DNA of 64,000 bases, from NCBI GenBank assembly GCA_013177805.1, contig JABLXU010000015.1:1-64000 (forward strand). The letters run 5' to 3'. The position numbers and the translations under genes were made by a program. This document shows, piece after piece, positions 16,231 through 25,186 of this stretch. Position 1 is the first letter of the stretch, and the number at the start of each line of letters is the position of its first letter. The DNA is from Candidatus Omnitrophota bacterium (GTDB lineage: Bacteria > Hinthialibacterota > Hinthialibacteria > Hinthialibacterales > Hinthialibacteraceae). The notes below the pieces were generated by a model, which was not told the DNA's origin, did no database searches, and worked only from the letters and a program-made list of their open reading frames with translations.

Positions 16231-17514
16231 ATGATACGGAAAAACGAGTCGGGCGTCGTTCTGATCGTCACCCTCTGGGTTATCGTGATTTTGGCCACGG
16301 TCTCCCTTTCCTATGTGCGCCAGGTCAATTTGGAAGTCAAAATGGTGGGGTTTCAGCGCGACGCGATGATTGTCGATTCGGTAGCCAAGGCGGGACTGCG
16401 GCAAGCCTTGGTGCTGTTGCGCGAAGACCGCATCAAGGACAGCGCCGAGGATATTCAGGAAACCGCCATGCGTTTCATGGAGGATGATAATTTCCGTTAC
16501 GACGGCGGTTCCGAGGCTTGGGCCGACAATCCCGATTTGTACGTGGATGTCCCGTTTTATGAGATCGGGGATAAAAAAGCGTACTATTATGTGGATGTGG
16601 AAGATGAGTCGGCTAAGTTCCCCATCAACAACGAACGCACTACGCTGGACATGATCGCCCGCCTCCTGGTGCTCAGCGGCGTCTCCGAACGGGACTCGGA
16701 AACCCTGGCGGCGGCGATCATCGACTGGCGGGATCAAAATGATATTCCCGAGGAAAGCGGCAATTCCCGGTTCGGGGGCCGGGGAGGAGAAGAAAACGAC
16801 GTCTATAACCAAGGGACGCGCCGGAGCCGGGGCCGCGGGCGGGACCGGAGTGATGTCCCCGAGATCATCATGAAAAACGCCCCGCTCAATTCCATTGACG
16901 AACTGTTGCTGATCCCTGGCATGACCCCGGAAATCGTGAATGGCACGGTGGATCCCGAGGAAGGCCGCGGCCGGGGGAGGATTTCCCGCCGGCGGTTGGG
17001 CAAGGGCGAATATCTGGGATTGCGCAACCTGATGACGGTTTATTCCAACCGGTTCAACCTTAACACCGTGAAGTTGGAAGTGTTGGAGGCTATCCTGTAT
17101 CCGGCTTTGGGCGAAGAAGCCGCACGGGTGGCGGAGAATTGGGTCGAATACCGCGACGGGCGGGATGGGGAAACCTACACGGAAGATGACCAGGTTCTCA
17201 AAACCCTGGACAATTCCGACAATGATGACATGCACTGGACCGATGTGGATGGCTTTGATCCCAATGTCATAAAAGCGATGGAACCATTCATGCAGATCCA
17301 CTCGGATATCTATGTCATCTCGTGCCTGGCGGATTACGAAGGCCTTCGGAAAGGGTACCGGGTGGTGGTGGAACGGTATTTCACCCCCTGGGACCAGTTG
17401 CCTGTCTTTGGAATCGACACCCAGCGGTTGGAGGACTTGGAACAAGTCCACCTCCAAATACGATTGTTTGAGCCACTGTATGACGCCAGCGACCGTATCG
17501 ATAACATGGGATAG
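16231..17514 (+). CDS. gspK: Minor pseudopilin GspK
   Basis: The 427-residue protein begins MIRKNESG, then VVLIVTLWVIVILATVSLSY, the GspK-type helix without the Glu+5 found in other pseudopilins. GspK sits at the pseudopilus tip. Typical blocks include YYYVDVEDESAKFPINN, LAAAIIDWRDQNDIPE, NAPLNSIDELLLIPGMTPEIV and FNLNTVKLEVLEAIL. Two Arg/Gly-rich insertions (RFGGRGGEEN...RRSRGRGRDRSD and GRGRGRISRRR) resemble the tail of the GspI-like neighbour. Acidic stretches near 300-350 may bind calcium. Confidence 0.92.
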   Translation: MIRKNESGVVLIVTLWVIVILATVSLSYVRQVNLEVKMVGFQRDAMIVDSVAKAGLRQALVLLREDRIKDSAEDIQETAMRFMEDDNFRYDGGSEAWADNPDLYVDVPFYEIGDKKAYYYVDVEDESAKFPINNERTTLDMIARLLVLSGVSERDSETLAAAIIDWRDQNDIPEESGNSRFGGRGGEENDVYNQGTRRSRGRGRDRSDVPEIIMKNAPLNSIDELLLIPGMTPEIVNGTVDPEEGRGRGRISRRRLGKGEYLGLRNLMTVYSNRFNLNTVKLEVLEAILYPALGEEAARVAENWVEYRDGRDGETYTEDDQVLKTLDNSDNDDMHWTDVDGFDPNVIKAMEPFMQIHSDIYVISCLADYEGLRKGYRVVVERYFTPWDQLPVFGIDTQRLEDLEQVHLQIRLFEPLYDASDRIDNMG

Positions 17515-17619
17515 CGGCGAATGGCAGAGGGGGGCGTGAACCGCGGCCCCTCCTGGAAAAAAAGTGGAATGGCTTGATGTACAACCCAAAAGCCCTTCCA
17601 ACCTTGTGTGAGATTGTTC

Positions 17620-19299
17620 ATGGCCAGAGCACCGAGAATTACCCGGACCACCCGGACATCGCGAACCGCACGGACCCCCGCGCCGGCTGCCGGCCGCGTC
17701 AAATCCAGCCGCAAAAAACTGGGGCGGGGCCGCCGCGCCTCGACGGGCATCGATATCGGTACGTTTTCCGTGAAAATCGTCGGCTTGTATGGAGACGATG
17801 CCGGCCAGATCGATATCCGCAAGGTGACCGTGGTCCCCTTGACGCCGCCCGCCGGCCCGGAATACCCGGAAGAATTGCATCAACGCCAGAAAGAGGCGCT
17901 GAAAGAAGCATTGAAAAAACACGGCCGCCTGGAAGGCACGGTGGTTTTGGGATTTCCCCGCGACCGGGTAACCGTCCGCTACCTGACGTTGCCTTCTTCC
18001 AATCCCGAGGAATTGCGGGAAATGTTGTACTACGACGTGGAACGGCATGTGCCGTTTTCCATGGAAGAACTGGAACTGACCTACCAACTGATGGAACGAC
18101 TGGGCGACCACGAGTCCCGGCTGATGATGGTCTGCGCCCCCCGCAAGGAAATCGAACCGTACATGCAAATGTGCCAGGAAGTGGGGATTGCCCTGGACCG
18201 CATCGACATGGATGTGATGGGGGATGCCGCCGCTTACAGCCGCTCCCTGTCTCCCGAAGAAACCGCCGCCCTGGTGAATTTCGGCCGCTCCTCGGTAAAC
18301 CTCTCCATCATCCGGAACGGCCAGCTGCTTTTCAGCCGGAGTATTCCCGTATCCGAAACACGGCTGATGCAAGGATTCCCAGGCGCGAAATCCTGGCGGG
18401 ACCTGCAAGGCCGGGTCACCGCTGCGGGAGCGTTGAATCCCGCCGAGCGCGAACATTTCGCCGCCTGGGTGGAAAACCTGTCCCTCGAACTCTTGCGGTC
18501 GGTCAGCGGCTTCCTCTGCGAAGCCCCCGGCCAGAAAATCGACCGCATGATCTTGTTCGGAGGCGCGGGCTATTTCCCCGCCGGTCCGCCCCGGGGATTG
18601 AACCTGCGCATCCAGACGAAAACTACGATCGAAACGGCTATGAACGGCGAACTGCCGCCGGGCCATGAGTACCGGGGCCACGAGGTGGCCACCGCTGTCG
18701 GTTTGGCCTTGCGGGGATTGGACAAAAGCGGCCAGGGGATCAACCTCCTTCCCGAAACGTCCATTCAAGAACGCGTTCAAAAAGAAAAATCCACGTTCCG
18801 GAAGAACGTGGCGATCCTGATGTTCATGATCCTCAGCCTGCTGGGAGGCACCGCCTACCTCAAATGGTATGAGCATTACCTCGAGTACGCCGCGCTGGAA
18901 AACTTCTACGCGGAGCGGTTTCAACAAGCGGCGGAACTCAAACAAATGCAAAAAAAACTGAACACGGTCGAGAATTACCTGAACACCCGGCATTCGTGCC
19001 TGAACGTCATCCAAGCGGTGTTGGAAATCCTGCCGCCTAAGACCTACATTCAGTCAATGTCCTTCACCAAGCGGAGGACTTTGGAAATCATCGGGCAGGT
19101 CCTCTCCGAAAAAGAAGTGCAGGTGATTTTTGACGCGCTGAACAGCTTGCGTCCCAAAGACGATGATCAGCCATTTTTCGTCAAGGTGACGACCGATTCC
19201 ACGATCAAGAACCTGGACTTGGGGGGGGTATCCAACTTCAGAGTCCATGAGTTCCGCATAACCTGTAATCTGTGGTGGGAAGATACGAAAAAGAAATAA
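17620..19299 (+). CDS. gspL: GspL-type assembly protein: PilM (actin-like) fused to PilN
   Basis: The 559-residue protein joins two proteins that are separate in type IV pilus systems. After a basic, Thr/Arg-rich start, an actin-like PilM domain runs from about 45 to 370: TGIDIGTFSVKIVGLYGDD (phosphate-1 loop), ALVNFGRSSVNLSIIRNG (phosphate-2) and MILFGGAGYFP (adenosine). It is followed by INLLPE, a membrane helix (NVAILMFMILSLLGGTAYL, about 390-410), a coiled-coil segment and a periplasmic PilN ferredoxin-like fold (YIQSMSFTKRRTLEIIGQV). This architecture equals GspL. ATG 17620 is chosen over the in-frame GTG 17608; neither has a clear ribosome-binding site. Confidence 0.88.
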   Translation: MARAPRITRTTRTSRTARTPAPAAGRVKSSRKKLGRGRRASTGIDIGTFSVKIVGLYGDDAGQIDIRKVTVVPLTPPAGPEYPEELHQRQKEALKEALKKHGRLEGTVVLGFPRDRVTVRYLTLPSSNPEELREMLYYDVERHVPFSMEELELTYQLMERLGDHESRLMMVCAPRKEIEPYMQMCQEVGIALDRIDMDVMGDAAAYSRSLSPEETAALVNFGRSSVNLSIIRNGQLLFSRSIPVSETRLMQGFPGAKSWRDLQGRVTAAGALNPAEREHFAAWVENLSLELLRSVSGFLCEAPGQKIDRMILFGGAGYFPAGPPRGLNLRIQTKTTIETAMNGELPPGHEYRGHEVATAVGLALRGLDKSGQGINLLPETSIQERVQKEKSTFRKNVAILMFMILSLLGGTAYLKWYEHYLEYAALENFYAERFQQAAELKQMQKKLNTVENYLNTRHSCLNVIQAVLEILPPKTYIQSMSFTKRRTLEIIGQVLSEKEVQVIFDALNSLRPKDDDQPFFVKVTTDSTIKNLDLGGVSNFRVHEFRITCNLWWEDTKKK

Positions 19300-19321
19300 C
19301 GTAATGACCATCCATAAAAAA

Positions 19322-19338
19322 AGCCGCCTCCCGCGGCT
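19322..19338 (+). promoter_or_regulatory. Hairpin directly before the pilO/gspM-like start
   Basis: AGCCGC (19322-19327) and GCGGCT (19333-19338) form a perfect 6-bp stem with loop CTCCC. It ends immediately before the GGAG next to the start codon at 19344. It could hide the ribosome-binding site and tune translation inside the operon; this is inference. Confidence 0.35.
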
Positions 19339-19343
19339 GGAGA

Positions 19344-19970
19344 ATGGATATCCATATGTTTAGCACAAAACGGGAACGGATTTTATTCACCATCGTCCTC
19401 TTCTCTGGAATGGCGTTGATTGTCTATGTGCTCTTTACGCAAATAGGCCAATCCTGGTTCGCCATGAGTGACAAAATTGAGTCAAAAAAATCTGAAATCA
19501 ACTACCTCCTGGAGATCCAGGACCAGGCGGTGGAAATCCAAAACCGGTATCAGGAAATGCAAGACGAATTGACTCTCCCGGGCAGCGATTCCGAGCAATA
19601 CGCGGCGATCCGCAAGGAACTGGCCGCAATCTTTGAAGAAGTGGGCTTAAAGGACAAGTATGGCAGCATCTCTCAGAAGGAACCCAAAATGGAGGAGGAC
19701 TTCAAAGTGGTCTCTCTCTCCATAGCCCAGATCGAGTGCACTCCCCAGCAGCTGGGCCAGCTGCTCCACCGCTTAGAAAAAAAATCGAAGGTCATGGAGG
19801 TGGAAAACTGCCGGATCACCAACCTGATGAATGAAGTCGGCAATGTCAGCTCCCGGAGAATGGCGGCCCGCGCCACAACGGCTGCGCCCGCCGGCCTGCT
19901 GGAAGTGGATCTGCAGATCTCCCGGCTTGTGGAATACCGCAAGGGAGAAAAACCCGCCCGCCGGAGGTAA
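19344..19970 (+). CDS. gspM: PilO/GspM-like inner membrane assembly protein
   Basis: The 208-residue protein has a short cytoplasmic N-terminus, one transmembrane helix (ILFTIVLFSGMALIVYVLF), a coiled coil (about 45-90, SDKIESKKSEINYLLEIQDQ) and a periplasmic ferredoxin-like domain ending in LLEVDLQISRLVEYR. This is the PilO/GspM arrangement that pairs with the PilN part of the preceding gene. The start could be ATG 19344 (GGAG only one base away) or ATG 19356. It is followed four bases later by the GspC-like gene. Confidence 0.8.
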   Translation: MDIHMFSTKRERILFTIVLFSGMALIVYVLFTQIGQSWFAMSDKIESKKSEINYLLEIQDQAVEIQNRYQEMQDELTLPGSDSEQYAAIRKELAAIFEEVGLKDKYGSISQKEPKMEEDFKVVSLSIAQIECTPQQLGQLLHRLEKKSKVMEVENCRITNLMNEVGNVSSRRMAARATTAAPAGLLEVDLQISRLVEYRKGEKPARRR

Positions 19971-19974
19971 CTTC

Positions 19975-20523
19975 ATGAATCCGAACAAAGTTGTTTTGAC
20001 ATACGCTTGTTTGAGCCTCTTGTTAATCAGCTCGGCAATGGCGCTGGCCTTCCAGGTCCGGCATTTCATGTACGAGCGCATCGATCCCACCCAGGAGTTC
20101 GCGGAACGGGTGAAACCGCGGGAGGAGATCGAACGCGTCATCGAACAAAAAAAAGCCGACGAGCAGCGCGGCATTCTCTTGACTTTCAGTCAGACCGAAT
20201 CATTTAAATCCCTGGCGACACCGGTGCCCCGGCCTACGCCGACCCCCCGGCCGGAACCGACGCCGACCCCCGTAATCCCCGCGAAAAACTGGAAAGTGGA
20301 AATGGTCCTGAAAAATTTCGCGATTATGTTGAAATACGACGGGACCACCCACACCGTCAAAGTGGGTGACATCGTGGAGGACGCCGCGCCAGGGCATGGC
20401 AATTTCCAAATTTTGGAATTGATCCCTGATCCGCAGTCCCCCCGGGTGAAGGTCAAGGATATCAATACGGGCGCCGTCGGTGAGGTCACCCAGCAGATTA
20501 ACATGCCGAATCAGCCCCGGTGA
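19975..20523 (+). CDS. gspC: GspC/PilP-like periplasmic connector
   Basis: The 182-residue protein has an N-terminal membrane anchor (VVLTYACLSLLLISSAMALAF), a charged helix, a Pro/Thr-rich spacer (PRPTPTPRPEPTPTPV) and a C-terminal homology-region domain (VEMVLKNFAIMLKYDGTTHTVKVGD...LELIPDPQSPRVKVKDI). This beta-barrel type links inner-membrane components to the secretin N0 domain. GGAGGT lies six bases before ATG 19975. Position just before gspD supports a GspC or PilP role; the sequence alone does not settle which. Confidence 0.75.
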   Translation: MNPNKVVLTYACLSLLLISSAMALAFQVRHFMYERIDPTQEFAERVKPREEIERVIEQKKADEQRGILLTFSQTESFKSLATPVPRPTPTPRPEPTPTPVIPAKNWKVEMVLKNFAIMLKYDGTTHTVKVGDIVEDAAPGHGNFQILELIPDPQSPRVKVKDINTGAVGEVTQQINMPNQPR

Positions 20524-20593
20524 GAGCGGGTTCACAGGCTTTCGTAATCCGGACAACGTGCCGACTCAATCGATTTCGAGAAGGAGTATTCCC

Positions 20594-22726
20594 TTGCGTA
20601 CCCTACATTCCCTGGTTCGAATCCTGATTGCCTTGATGATTCTCATTGTTGGCTTCCTTCCGGACGCCGGGGCCCAGCAAACCTTGCCGGCTCCCCAACC
20701 CGTGGAAGAAGCGCCGGAAGAGGAATCTCCGGCCTCTCCTGCCACCCCCCCCGCGCCGGTGCCCCAAGTTCCTCGTCAACCCCGGGTGGCTCCCCGGCCG
20801 GCCGGGACGGCCGCGCCAACCGCTTCCAGCGCCCAAGCCTCCGGAGGGGGAGGGCTGGACAAGCGGATCGACGGCCCGGTGATCGCCCGCAATCAGGATC
20901 TATCGACGTTGATCGGCTTATTGCAGGCGGAAAGCGGATTGCAATTCGCGTTGGACGAAGGCAGTAACAAAAAAGTTACGTTCAACTTGCAAAATCCGAC
21001 CGTGCGCGAAGTCCTGGAAACCGTCCTGCCCGCCAACGGACTGGATTACATCGTGCTCGACAGCGGGGCCATCCGCATCGGCGCGCAATCCGTGATCAGC
21101 GATATGAAACGGGAAGAAGTGGAGGTCATCACGCGGACTTTTTCGCCCGTGTACCTCGATGTGACGCAATTGCAGGACACGCTGGATGGCTTGCGCAGTC
21201 CCAACGGACAAATCTTTATCGATCCAGACACGCAGAAAATCATCGTCCGGGATATCCCCGCGGCCGTGGAGGCCATGGCCCAATTGATTGATGAACTCGA
21301 CATGCGTACAGAGACGCGTGTCTTCAACCTCCGCTACGCCAACGCGCAAGAAGTGGCCGATCAACTGGTCGGCGTGATCAATACCAAGGATGGGGAACTC
21401 TTCGTCGATGTCCGCAACAACCGGTTGATCATCACCGATACTCCCGAACGGCTGGATCAAGCACAGGCCATCATCGAGGCGCTCGACGTGGAATTGCGGT
21501 TCGAAGTGATTCCTCTCGCCTTCGCCCTGCCGGAAGACGTGATGCCTTTGATCGAAGGACTGTTGACCGAAAACGGCTACGTGGATTTCGACATGCGCAC
21601 GAAACGGATTTTTCTCCAAGACATCCCTTCCGTTGTCGAACAAGTGCTCCGGTTGATTCGGGAATTAGATATTCCTACCCTGCAGGTGTGGATCGAAGCG
21701 GATATCGTGCAGGTCAACACCAACAAGTCGCTGACGCTGGGCACCTCTGCCGCGTTCGGCCGGGATGTCGGCGCTGGGGGGAATCCCAACGCCCCCGACT
21801 TGATCAATGCGGCCACCACGGGATTCTTTTCCTTCAATCCGTTTCTGACTACCGGAAGCAATGGCCTGACCCTCATGGATGTCAGCCAGGGGAACTACCG
21901 GTTTCAAATCGACGCCATGGTGGAAAAACGGATGGCGGAAGTGATCGCCAGCCCCCGGTTGCTGGTTCAGGATGGGGAGGTGGGATCATTTAACCTGGGT
22001 TCGGAAGAGCCCTATGCCGTCCGTCAGCAAGGCTATTATGGCTATAACACTACGGGAGGTGACTATTTCACGCAGCGTTCGCGTCAAGTCGGCACGCTTC
22101 TAGATCTCGAAGTGTACGCCAGCGAGGCCGGTTACGTGGAAATGTACATCTCGATGGAAGACACCCGGGCGCGCCGCGTGCAACTGGCCAACCTGGGCGA
22201 TGGCTTGGCGGTCGATGGTTCCTTCATCACCACGGCCGTTACCGTGAAAAGCGGCCGAACCGTTGTCCTCGGCGGAATCATCAACCGCTCCCAAAGCCGC
22301 TCGCATTCCGGTGTTCCCATCATCAGCAGCATCCCGGTCTTGGGAAATCTGTTCAAGAAAAAATCCACCTCCGACGACAAACAAAAACTATTGGTCTTCA
22401 TTACCCCCCGCATCGTCAATATCGACGATCCGTTTGATTTCGCCCAGGTGGACAACACCCAGCGCGTACGCGACCTGCAAAGCCGGGGAGTGACCAAGTT
22501 TCAGGAAACCAAAATCAACGACAAACTGCTGGATTGGGATAATGAAAAACAATACGAGGAAAAGGCCATCCAAGAGGCCTTGAAAGAAGAGAATCCTTCC
22601 AGCAAAGCCAATTCGGCTAACGGTGCCAATGCCCGGGCGGCCAAAAACTCCCGCAACAATTCCCGGCCGGCTCAGAGACAACAAATGGAGAACGGTGTCA
22701 TCCGGTATAAAAGCGTGGATAACTGA
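20594..22726 (+). CDS. gspD: Type II secretion outer-membrane secretin GspD, TTG start
   Basis: The secretin forms the outer-membrane pore. The frame is open from within gspC, but the signal peptide LRTLHSLVRILIALMILIVGFLPDAGAQ begins at TTG 20594, with GAAGGAG seven bases upstream. This gives 710 residues. A Pro/Ala-rich linker follows the signal. N0 is around 130-220 (FALDEGSNKKVTFNLQNPTV), N1-N2 repeats around 225-390 (VFNLRYANAQEVADQLVGVI) and the secretin core around 400-650, with VTVKSGRTVVLGGIINRS, GVPIISSIPVLGNLFKKK and LLVFITPRIV. The last 90 residues are a charged, Asn/Ala-rich tail. It closes the secretion operon. Confidence 0.93.
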   Translation: MRTLHSLVRILIALMILIVGFLPDAGAQQTLPAPQPVEEAPEEESPASPATPPAPVPQVPRQPRVAPRPAGTAAPTASSAQASGGGGLDKRIDGPVIARNQDLSTLIGLLQAESGLQFALDEGSNKKVTFNLQNPTVREVLETVLPANGLDYIVLDSGAIRIGAQSVISDMKREEVEVITRTFSPVYLDVTQLQDTLDGLRSPNGQIFIDPDTQKIIVRDIPAAVEAMAQLIDELDMRTETRVFNLRYANAQEVADQLVGVINTKDGELFVDVRNNRLIITDTPERLDQAQAIIEALDVELRFEVIPLAFALPEDVMPLIEGLLTENGYVDFDMRTKRIFLQDIPSVVEQVLRLIRELDIPTLQVWIEADIVQVNTNKSLTLGTSAAFGRDVGAGGNPNAPDLINAATTGFFSFNPFLTTGSNGLTLMDVSQGNYRFQIDAMVEKRMAEVIASPRLLVQDGEVGSFNLGSEEPYAVRQQGYYGYNTTGGDYFTQRSRQVGTLLDLEVYASEAGYVEMYISMEDTRARRVQLANLGDGLAVDGSFITTAVTVKSGRTVVLGGIINRSQSRSHSGVPIISSIPVLGNLFKKKSTSDDKQKLLVFITPRIVNIDDPFDFAQVDNTQRVRDLQSRGVTKFQETKINDKLLDWDNEKQYEEKAIQEALKEENPSSKANSANGANARAAKNSRNNSRPAQRQQMENGVIRYKSVDN

Positions 22727-22806
22727 TCCAACCGGGTTCCCATGGCGGCCGGTCCAAGCCGAGTAGGGCAGGGAAACGGGGCAGTGACGAAGGGAGATAG
22801 GGACGC

Positions 22807-23280
22807 ATGGACTGGATTTATTATTTTGCGTACTCCCTGCATTTGGACGCTGAATCCTTGGAACGCTTGTGTATTCCGGTGGAAGAGGAAGCACATGGTA
22901 TCTTGTCCAACTACCGGTTGGTGTTCAACGTACTGGAGGATGAATATTTCCGATTCGAACGTCGCGGTTTGGCCAACATTGTCCCTTCGGCCGGCGGTTT
23001 GGTGGAAGGAATGATTTACCGCCTGCGCGAATGCGATCTTCCCCGGTTGGACGAGGACGCTGGGGTTTTGTCTCTAAAATATTACCGAAAACTCATCCGT
23101 GTCCGTTGTCACCGGGGATTGAATTACACCGCCCATGCCTATGCCGCCTGGCCAGATAAGACCTCTGGAGGATTGTTGCCCCGCCAGGATTACCTGAAGC
23201 AACTGATCGCCGCCGCCCGCCGCCATGGCTTTTCTCCCTCGTTCCGCCACTGGTTGGAGTCGCATCCGGCGGTGCGATAG
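22807..23280 (+). CDS. Gamma-glutamylcyclotransferase-like (GGCT/AIG2 fold) protein
   Basis: The 157-residue protein has the GGCT-like plan. The start WIYYFAYSLHL stands where the family has YFAYGSNL, followed by LSNYRLVFNV, a block with GLANIVPSAGGLVEGMIYRLRECDLPRLDEDAG (the usual G-x-[VI]-Y-x-L...LDxxEG region), and a late YAAWP strand. The Gly-Ser of the substrate loop is changed to Ser-Leu. The candidate catalytic acid would be in LDEDAG. Members act on gamma-glutamyl amines or peptides, but many are uncharacterised. GGGAGA lies upstream of the ATG. It lies 80 bases after gspD and may not belong to that operon. Confidence 0.7.
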   Translation: MDWIYYFAYSLHLDAESLERLCIPVEEEAHGILSNYRLVFNVLEDEYFRFERRGLANIVPSAGGLVEGMIYRLRECDLPRLDEDAGVLSLKYYRKLIRVRCHRGLNYTAHAYAAWPDKTSGGLLPRQDYLKQLIAAARRHGFSPSFRHWLESHPAVR

Positions 23281-23441
23281 GCTGCCGCGTCCTTCCCTCG
23301 AAATGCTTAATCCCATACAACTATTTCCATTCTTGGAGAAAAAATTACCGAAGACTTTTCGAATTCTTGATACGTTCTAATAAGTATGAGCGGATACGGG
23401 AAGGTCCCTATCGCAATACCTTTGTGAAAGGTGGACAATCT

Positions 23442-23978
23442 ATGGTCGCGGTATGGTTTATAATCGTCCTTTTCCTGGTCCTCAGCCAAGCGGCTATTTC
23501 CTTCTCTCAGGTTCCCATATTAGTTCAAGTGGATGACAGTAAATTAGGAGAATTGAACATGTTCGCTGCGGACAACGTGAGTTGTGGAAGCTGCTCTATC
23601 AAAATCCCTCCTGAACGATTTCCGGAATTATTTTCGCGAGGGAAGCTACTGTTGCCTCCTCTCGACTTCAAAGTTTTTCATGCATGGCTCCCAAGTGCCA
23701 CGGATCGCGTTACCCGAAAATACCCCATCCACCTGAATGAACCCGATTCCCGGATCGCCTATTCCATGCACATAAATCCTTCCGTGGGGAATTATGCCAT
23801 TCAGGAACGGCAAGTGACGCCTCGTGGGTTTTATGCTCCAATTCCTTGGAAAGGTGGAACGTGGTTCTTCTCACCCGATTCCCATGATAAAAAGCCTTTT
23901 GAGCGGAAACTTCCCCGGATGCATAACTATTACACGCCAGGGGGTATTGAGAAGCCGGTAAGGCGGGGAGAGCGGTAG
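23442..23978 (+). CDS. Secreted hypothetical protein with a CGSC motif
   Basis: ATG 23442 (GAAAGGTGG upstream) yields 178 residues. The first 24 form a clear signal peptide (MVAVWFIIVLFLVLSQAAISFS, cleavage before QVP). The mature part has a Cys pair in NVSCGSCSIKIP, then PPLDFKVFHAWLP and several Pro/His/Tyr-containing stretches. The CxxC might be a redox or metal site, but no thioredoxin fold is apparent. I do not recognise a family. The gene is flanked by intergenic regions and may be transcribed alone. The frame is open 25 codons further upstream, but that part lacks signal-like properties. Confidence 0.55.
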   Translation: MVAVWFIIVLFLVLSQAAISFSQVPILVQVDDSKLGELNMFAADNVSCGSCSIKIPPERFPELFSRGKLLLPPLDFKVFHAWLPSATDRVTRKYPIHLNEPDSRIAYSMHINPSVGNYAIQERQVTPRGFYAPIPWKGGTWFFSPDSHDKKPFERKLPRMHNYYTPGGIEKPVRRGER

Positions 23979-24251
23979 GAGATTCGGACATTCTTAAATT
24001 AAATAAGAGAATTCACGTAGTATTGTGGTTGTATTGTGATTGTGCTATCAAGAGTCATAAAAAAAGATATCACAAAATGGAGCATAACGATTTACTAATC
24101 ATGTCGTGAGCCGATCCACGCAAACGATTCTCTCTTCATGCCCACCATATTCTATCCTTGTAAGGGGAGCAAGGATCTGATAAATACGGGTCAGCCGGGT
24201 CGCTCAGTCCACCTTTCTCCCTTTCTTGTCTATTCCTCCCCTCGGACTCTG

Positions 24252-24260
24252 TGGTATGCT
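24252..24260 (+). promoter_or_regulatory. Possible extended -10 promoter of the RraA-like gene
   Basis: TGGTATGCT matches an extended -10 (TGn plus a 4/6 hexamer) 40 bases before ATG 24301. No well-spaced -35 is visible. The remainder of 23979-24250 is AT-rich in its first half and has no ORF that I can support. Confidence 0.3.
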
Positions 24261-24300
24261 GGATCACTCAAATGCATTATCGGTAAGGGAGATCCCGAGG

Positions 24301-25152
24301 ATGAAAAGGCACATTCCATTGTTCTATTACGGATTGTTTTTGTTATGGGCAACGCTTTCTCCGCTGGAGGCAAAGGCCCAGGATGGCGGGGATGATGAAC
24401 TGCGGGCAGGGAAAAATTTCATCCCAACCAAGATCTACACGGAAGAAGAAGACCAGGAAATTCTCCAATTGTTTCAGGGATTACGAGTCACCGATACCTC
24501 CGATGGCATGGACAAGGCCGGATTGCCGGGAATTGGCCTGATGGATCCGGGCATTCTTCCACTGTGGAAGGATACCGGGCGCTTCACTCACCGCATCGTG
24601 GGCATTGCGGTCACTGTACGGTACGTGCCAACCCAAAAACCCCCGGCGGGGAAGATGGCCCCTGAGGAGTTCGACAAGTGGGAAGGGAATTTCTACAGCC
24701 AATATTCGTCCGAACCGTTTGTCCCCCTGATCCGCAAGGGTACCGTTCTGGTCTTCGATGATGCCGCCGCGTCCGATGTCGGCACCATCGGTTCCAACAA
24801 CATCATGGGCTGGGTTTCCCGGGGGTGTGTGGGTGTCATCACGGATTCTTCCGTGCGGGACACCGACGAGATCATCACCCAGAAGATCCCTCTTTACCTG
24901 CGCAAACCGGGGCGGGGCATCCGGCCGGGCCGTAACGAGATCGAATCCGTCAACCGCCCCATCTCTGTGGGCGGCGTGCTCGTGATGCCCGGCGATGTGA
25001 TTGTGGCCGACGGTGATGGAGTAATCGTCGTTCCCCGGGAACATGCCGCGACAGTCGCGCAATATGCCCGTGAAATCCTGGAGAAAGACAAACAAGGCCG
25101 CCGCGCCCTGTATAAAAAATTAGGCTTGCCCGACGATGAATCGGTCCGGTAA
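24301..25152 (+). CDS. Exported RraA-like (HMG/CHA aldolase superfamily) protein
   Basis: The 283-residue protein has a signal peptide (MKRHIPLFYYGLFLLWATLSPLEAKAQ) that is atypical for the mostly cytoplasmic RraA/HMG-aldolase family. The family core is clear: LRVTDTSDGMDKAG, DDAAASDVGTIGSNNIMGWVSRGCVGVITDSSVRD (the conserved Gly-rich pocket and the Arg-Asp pair), then NRPISVGGVLVMPGDVIVADGDGVIVVPRE. An insert with KKP-like and WEGNFYSQYSSEPF segments lies between. AGGGAGA precedes ATG 24301. It lies 34 bases upstream of the double DUF1080 gene, so a shared role in processing sugar acids or oxidised sugars outside the cytoplasm is plausible. The reaction is not known. Confidence 0.8.
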   Translation: MKRHIPLFYYGLFLLWATLSPLEAKAQDGGDDELRAGKNFIPTKIYTEEEDQEILQLFQGLRVTDTSDGMDKAGLPGIGLMDPGILPLWKDTGRFTHRIVGIAVTVRYVPTQKPPAGKMAPEEFDKWEGNFYSQYSSEPFVPLIRKGTVLVFDDAAASDVGTIGSNNIMGWVSRGCVGVITDSSVRDTDEIITQKIPLYLRKPGRGIRPGRNEIESVNRPISVGGVLVMPGDVIVADGDGVIVVPREHAATVAQYAREILEKDKQGRRALYKKLGLPDDESVR

Positions 25153-25186
25153 GTTTTCCATTTCAGGATCGGAAGGAGCGGTTGCG

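Noticed and set aside
16225-19014. A 929-codon open frame on the minus strand opposite gspK and the PilM/PilN fusion gene
   Set aside because: Both + strand genes have clear family motifs. The antisense frame is His/Gln/Pro-rich with no fold or signal; it is a codon-bias shadow. The same holds for the 408-codon frame opposite gspF (12207-13433).
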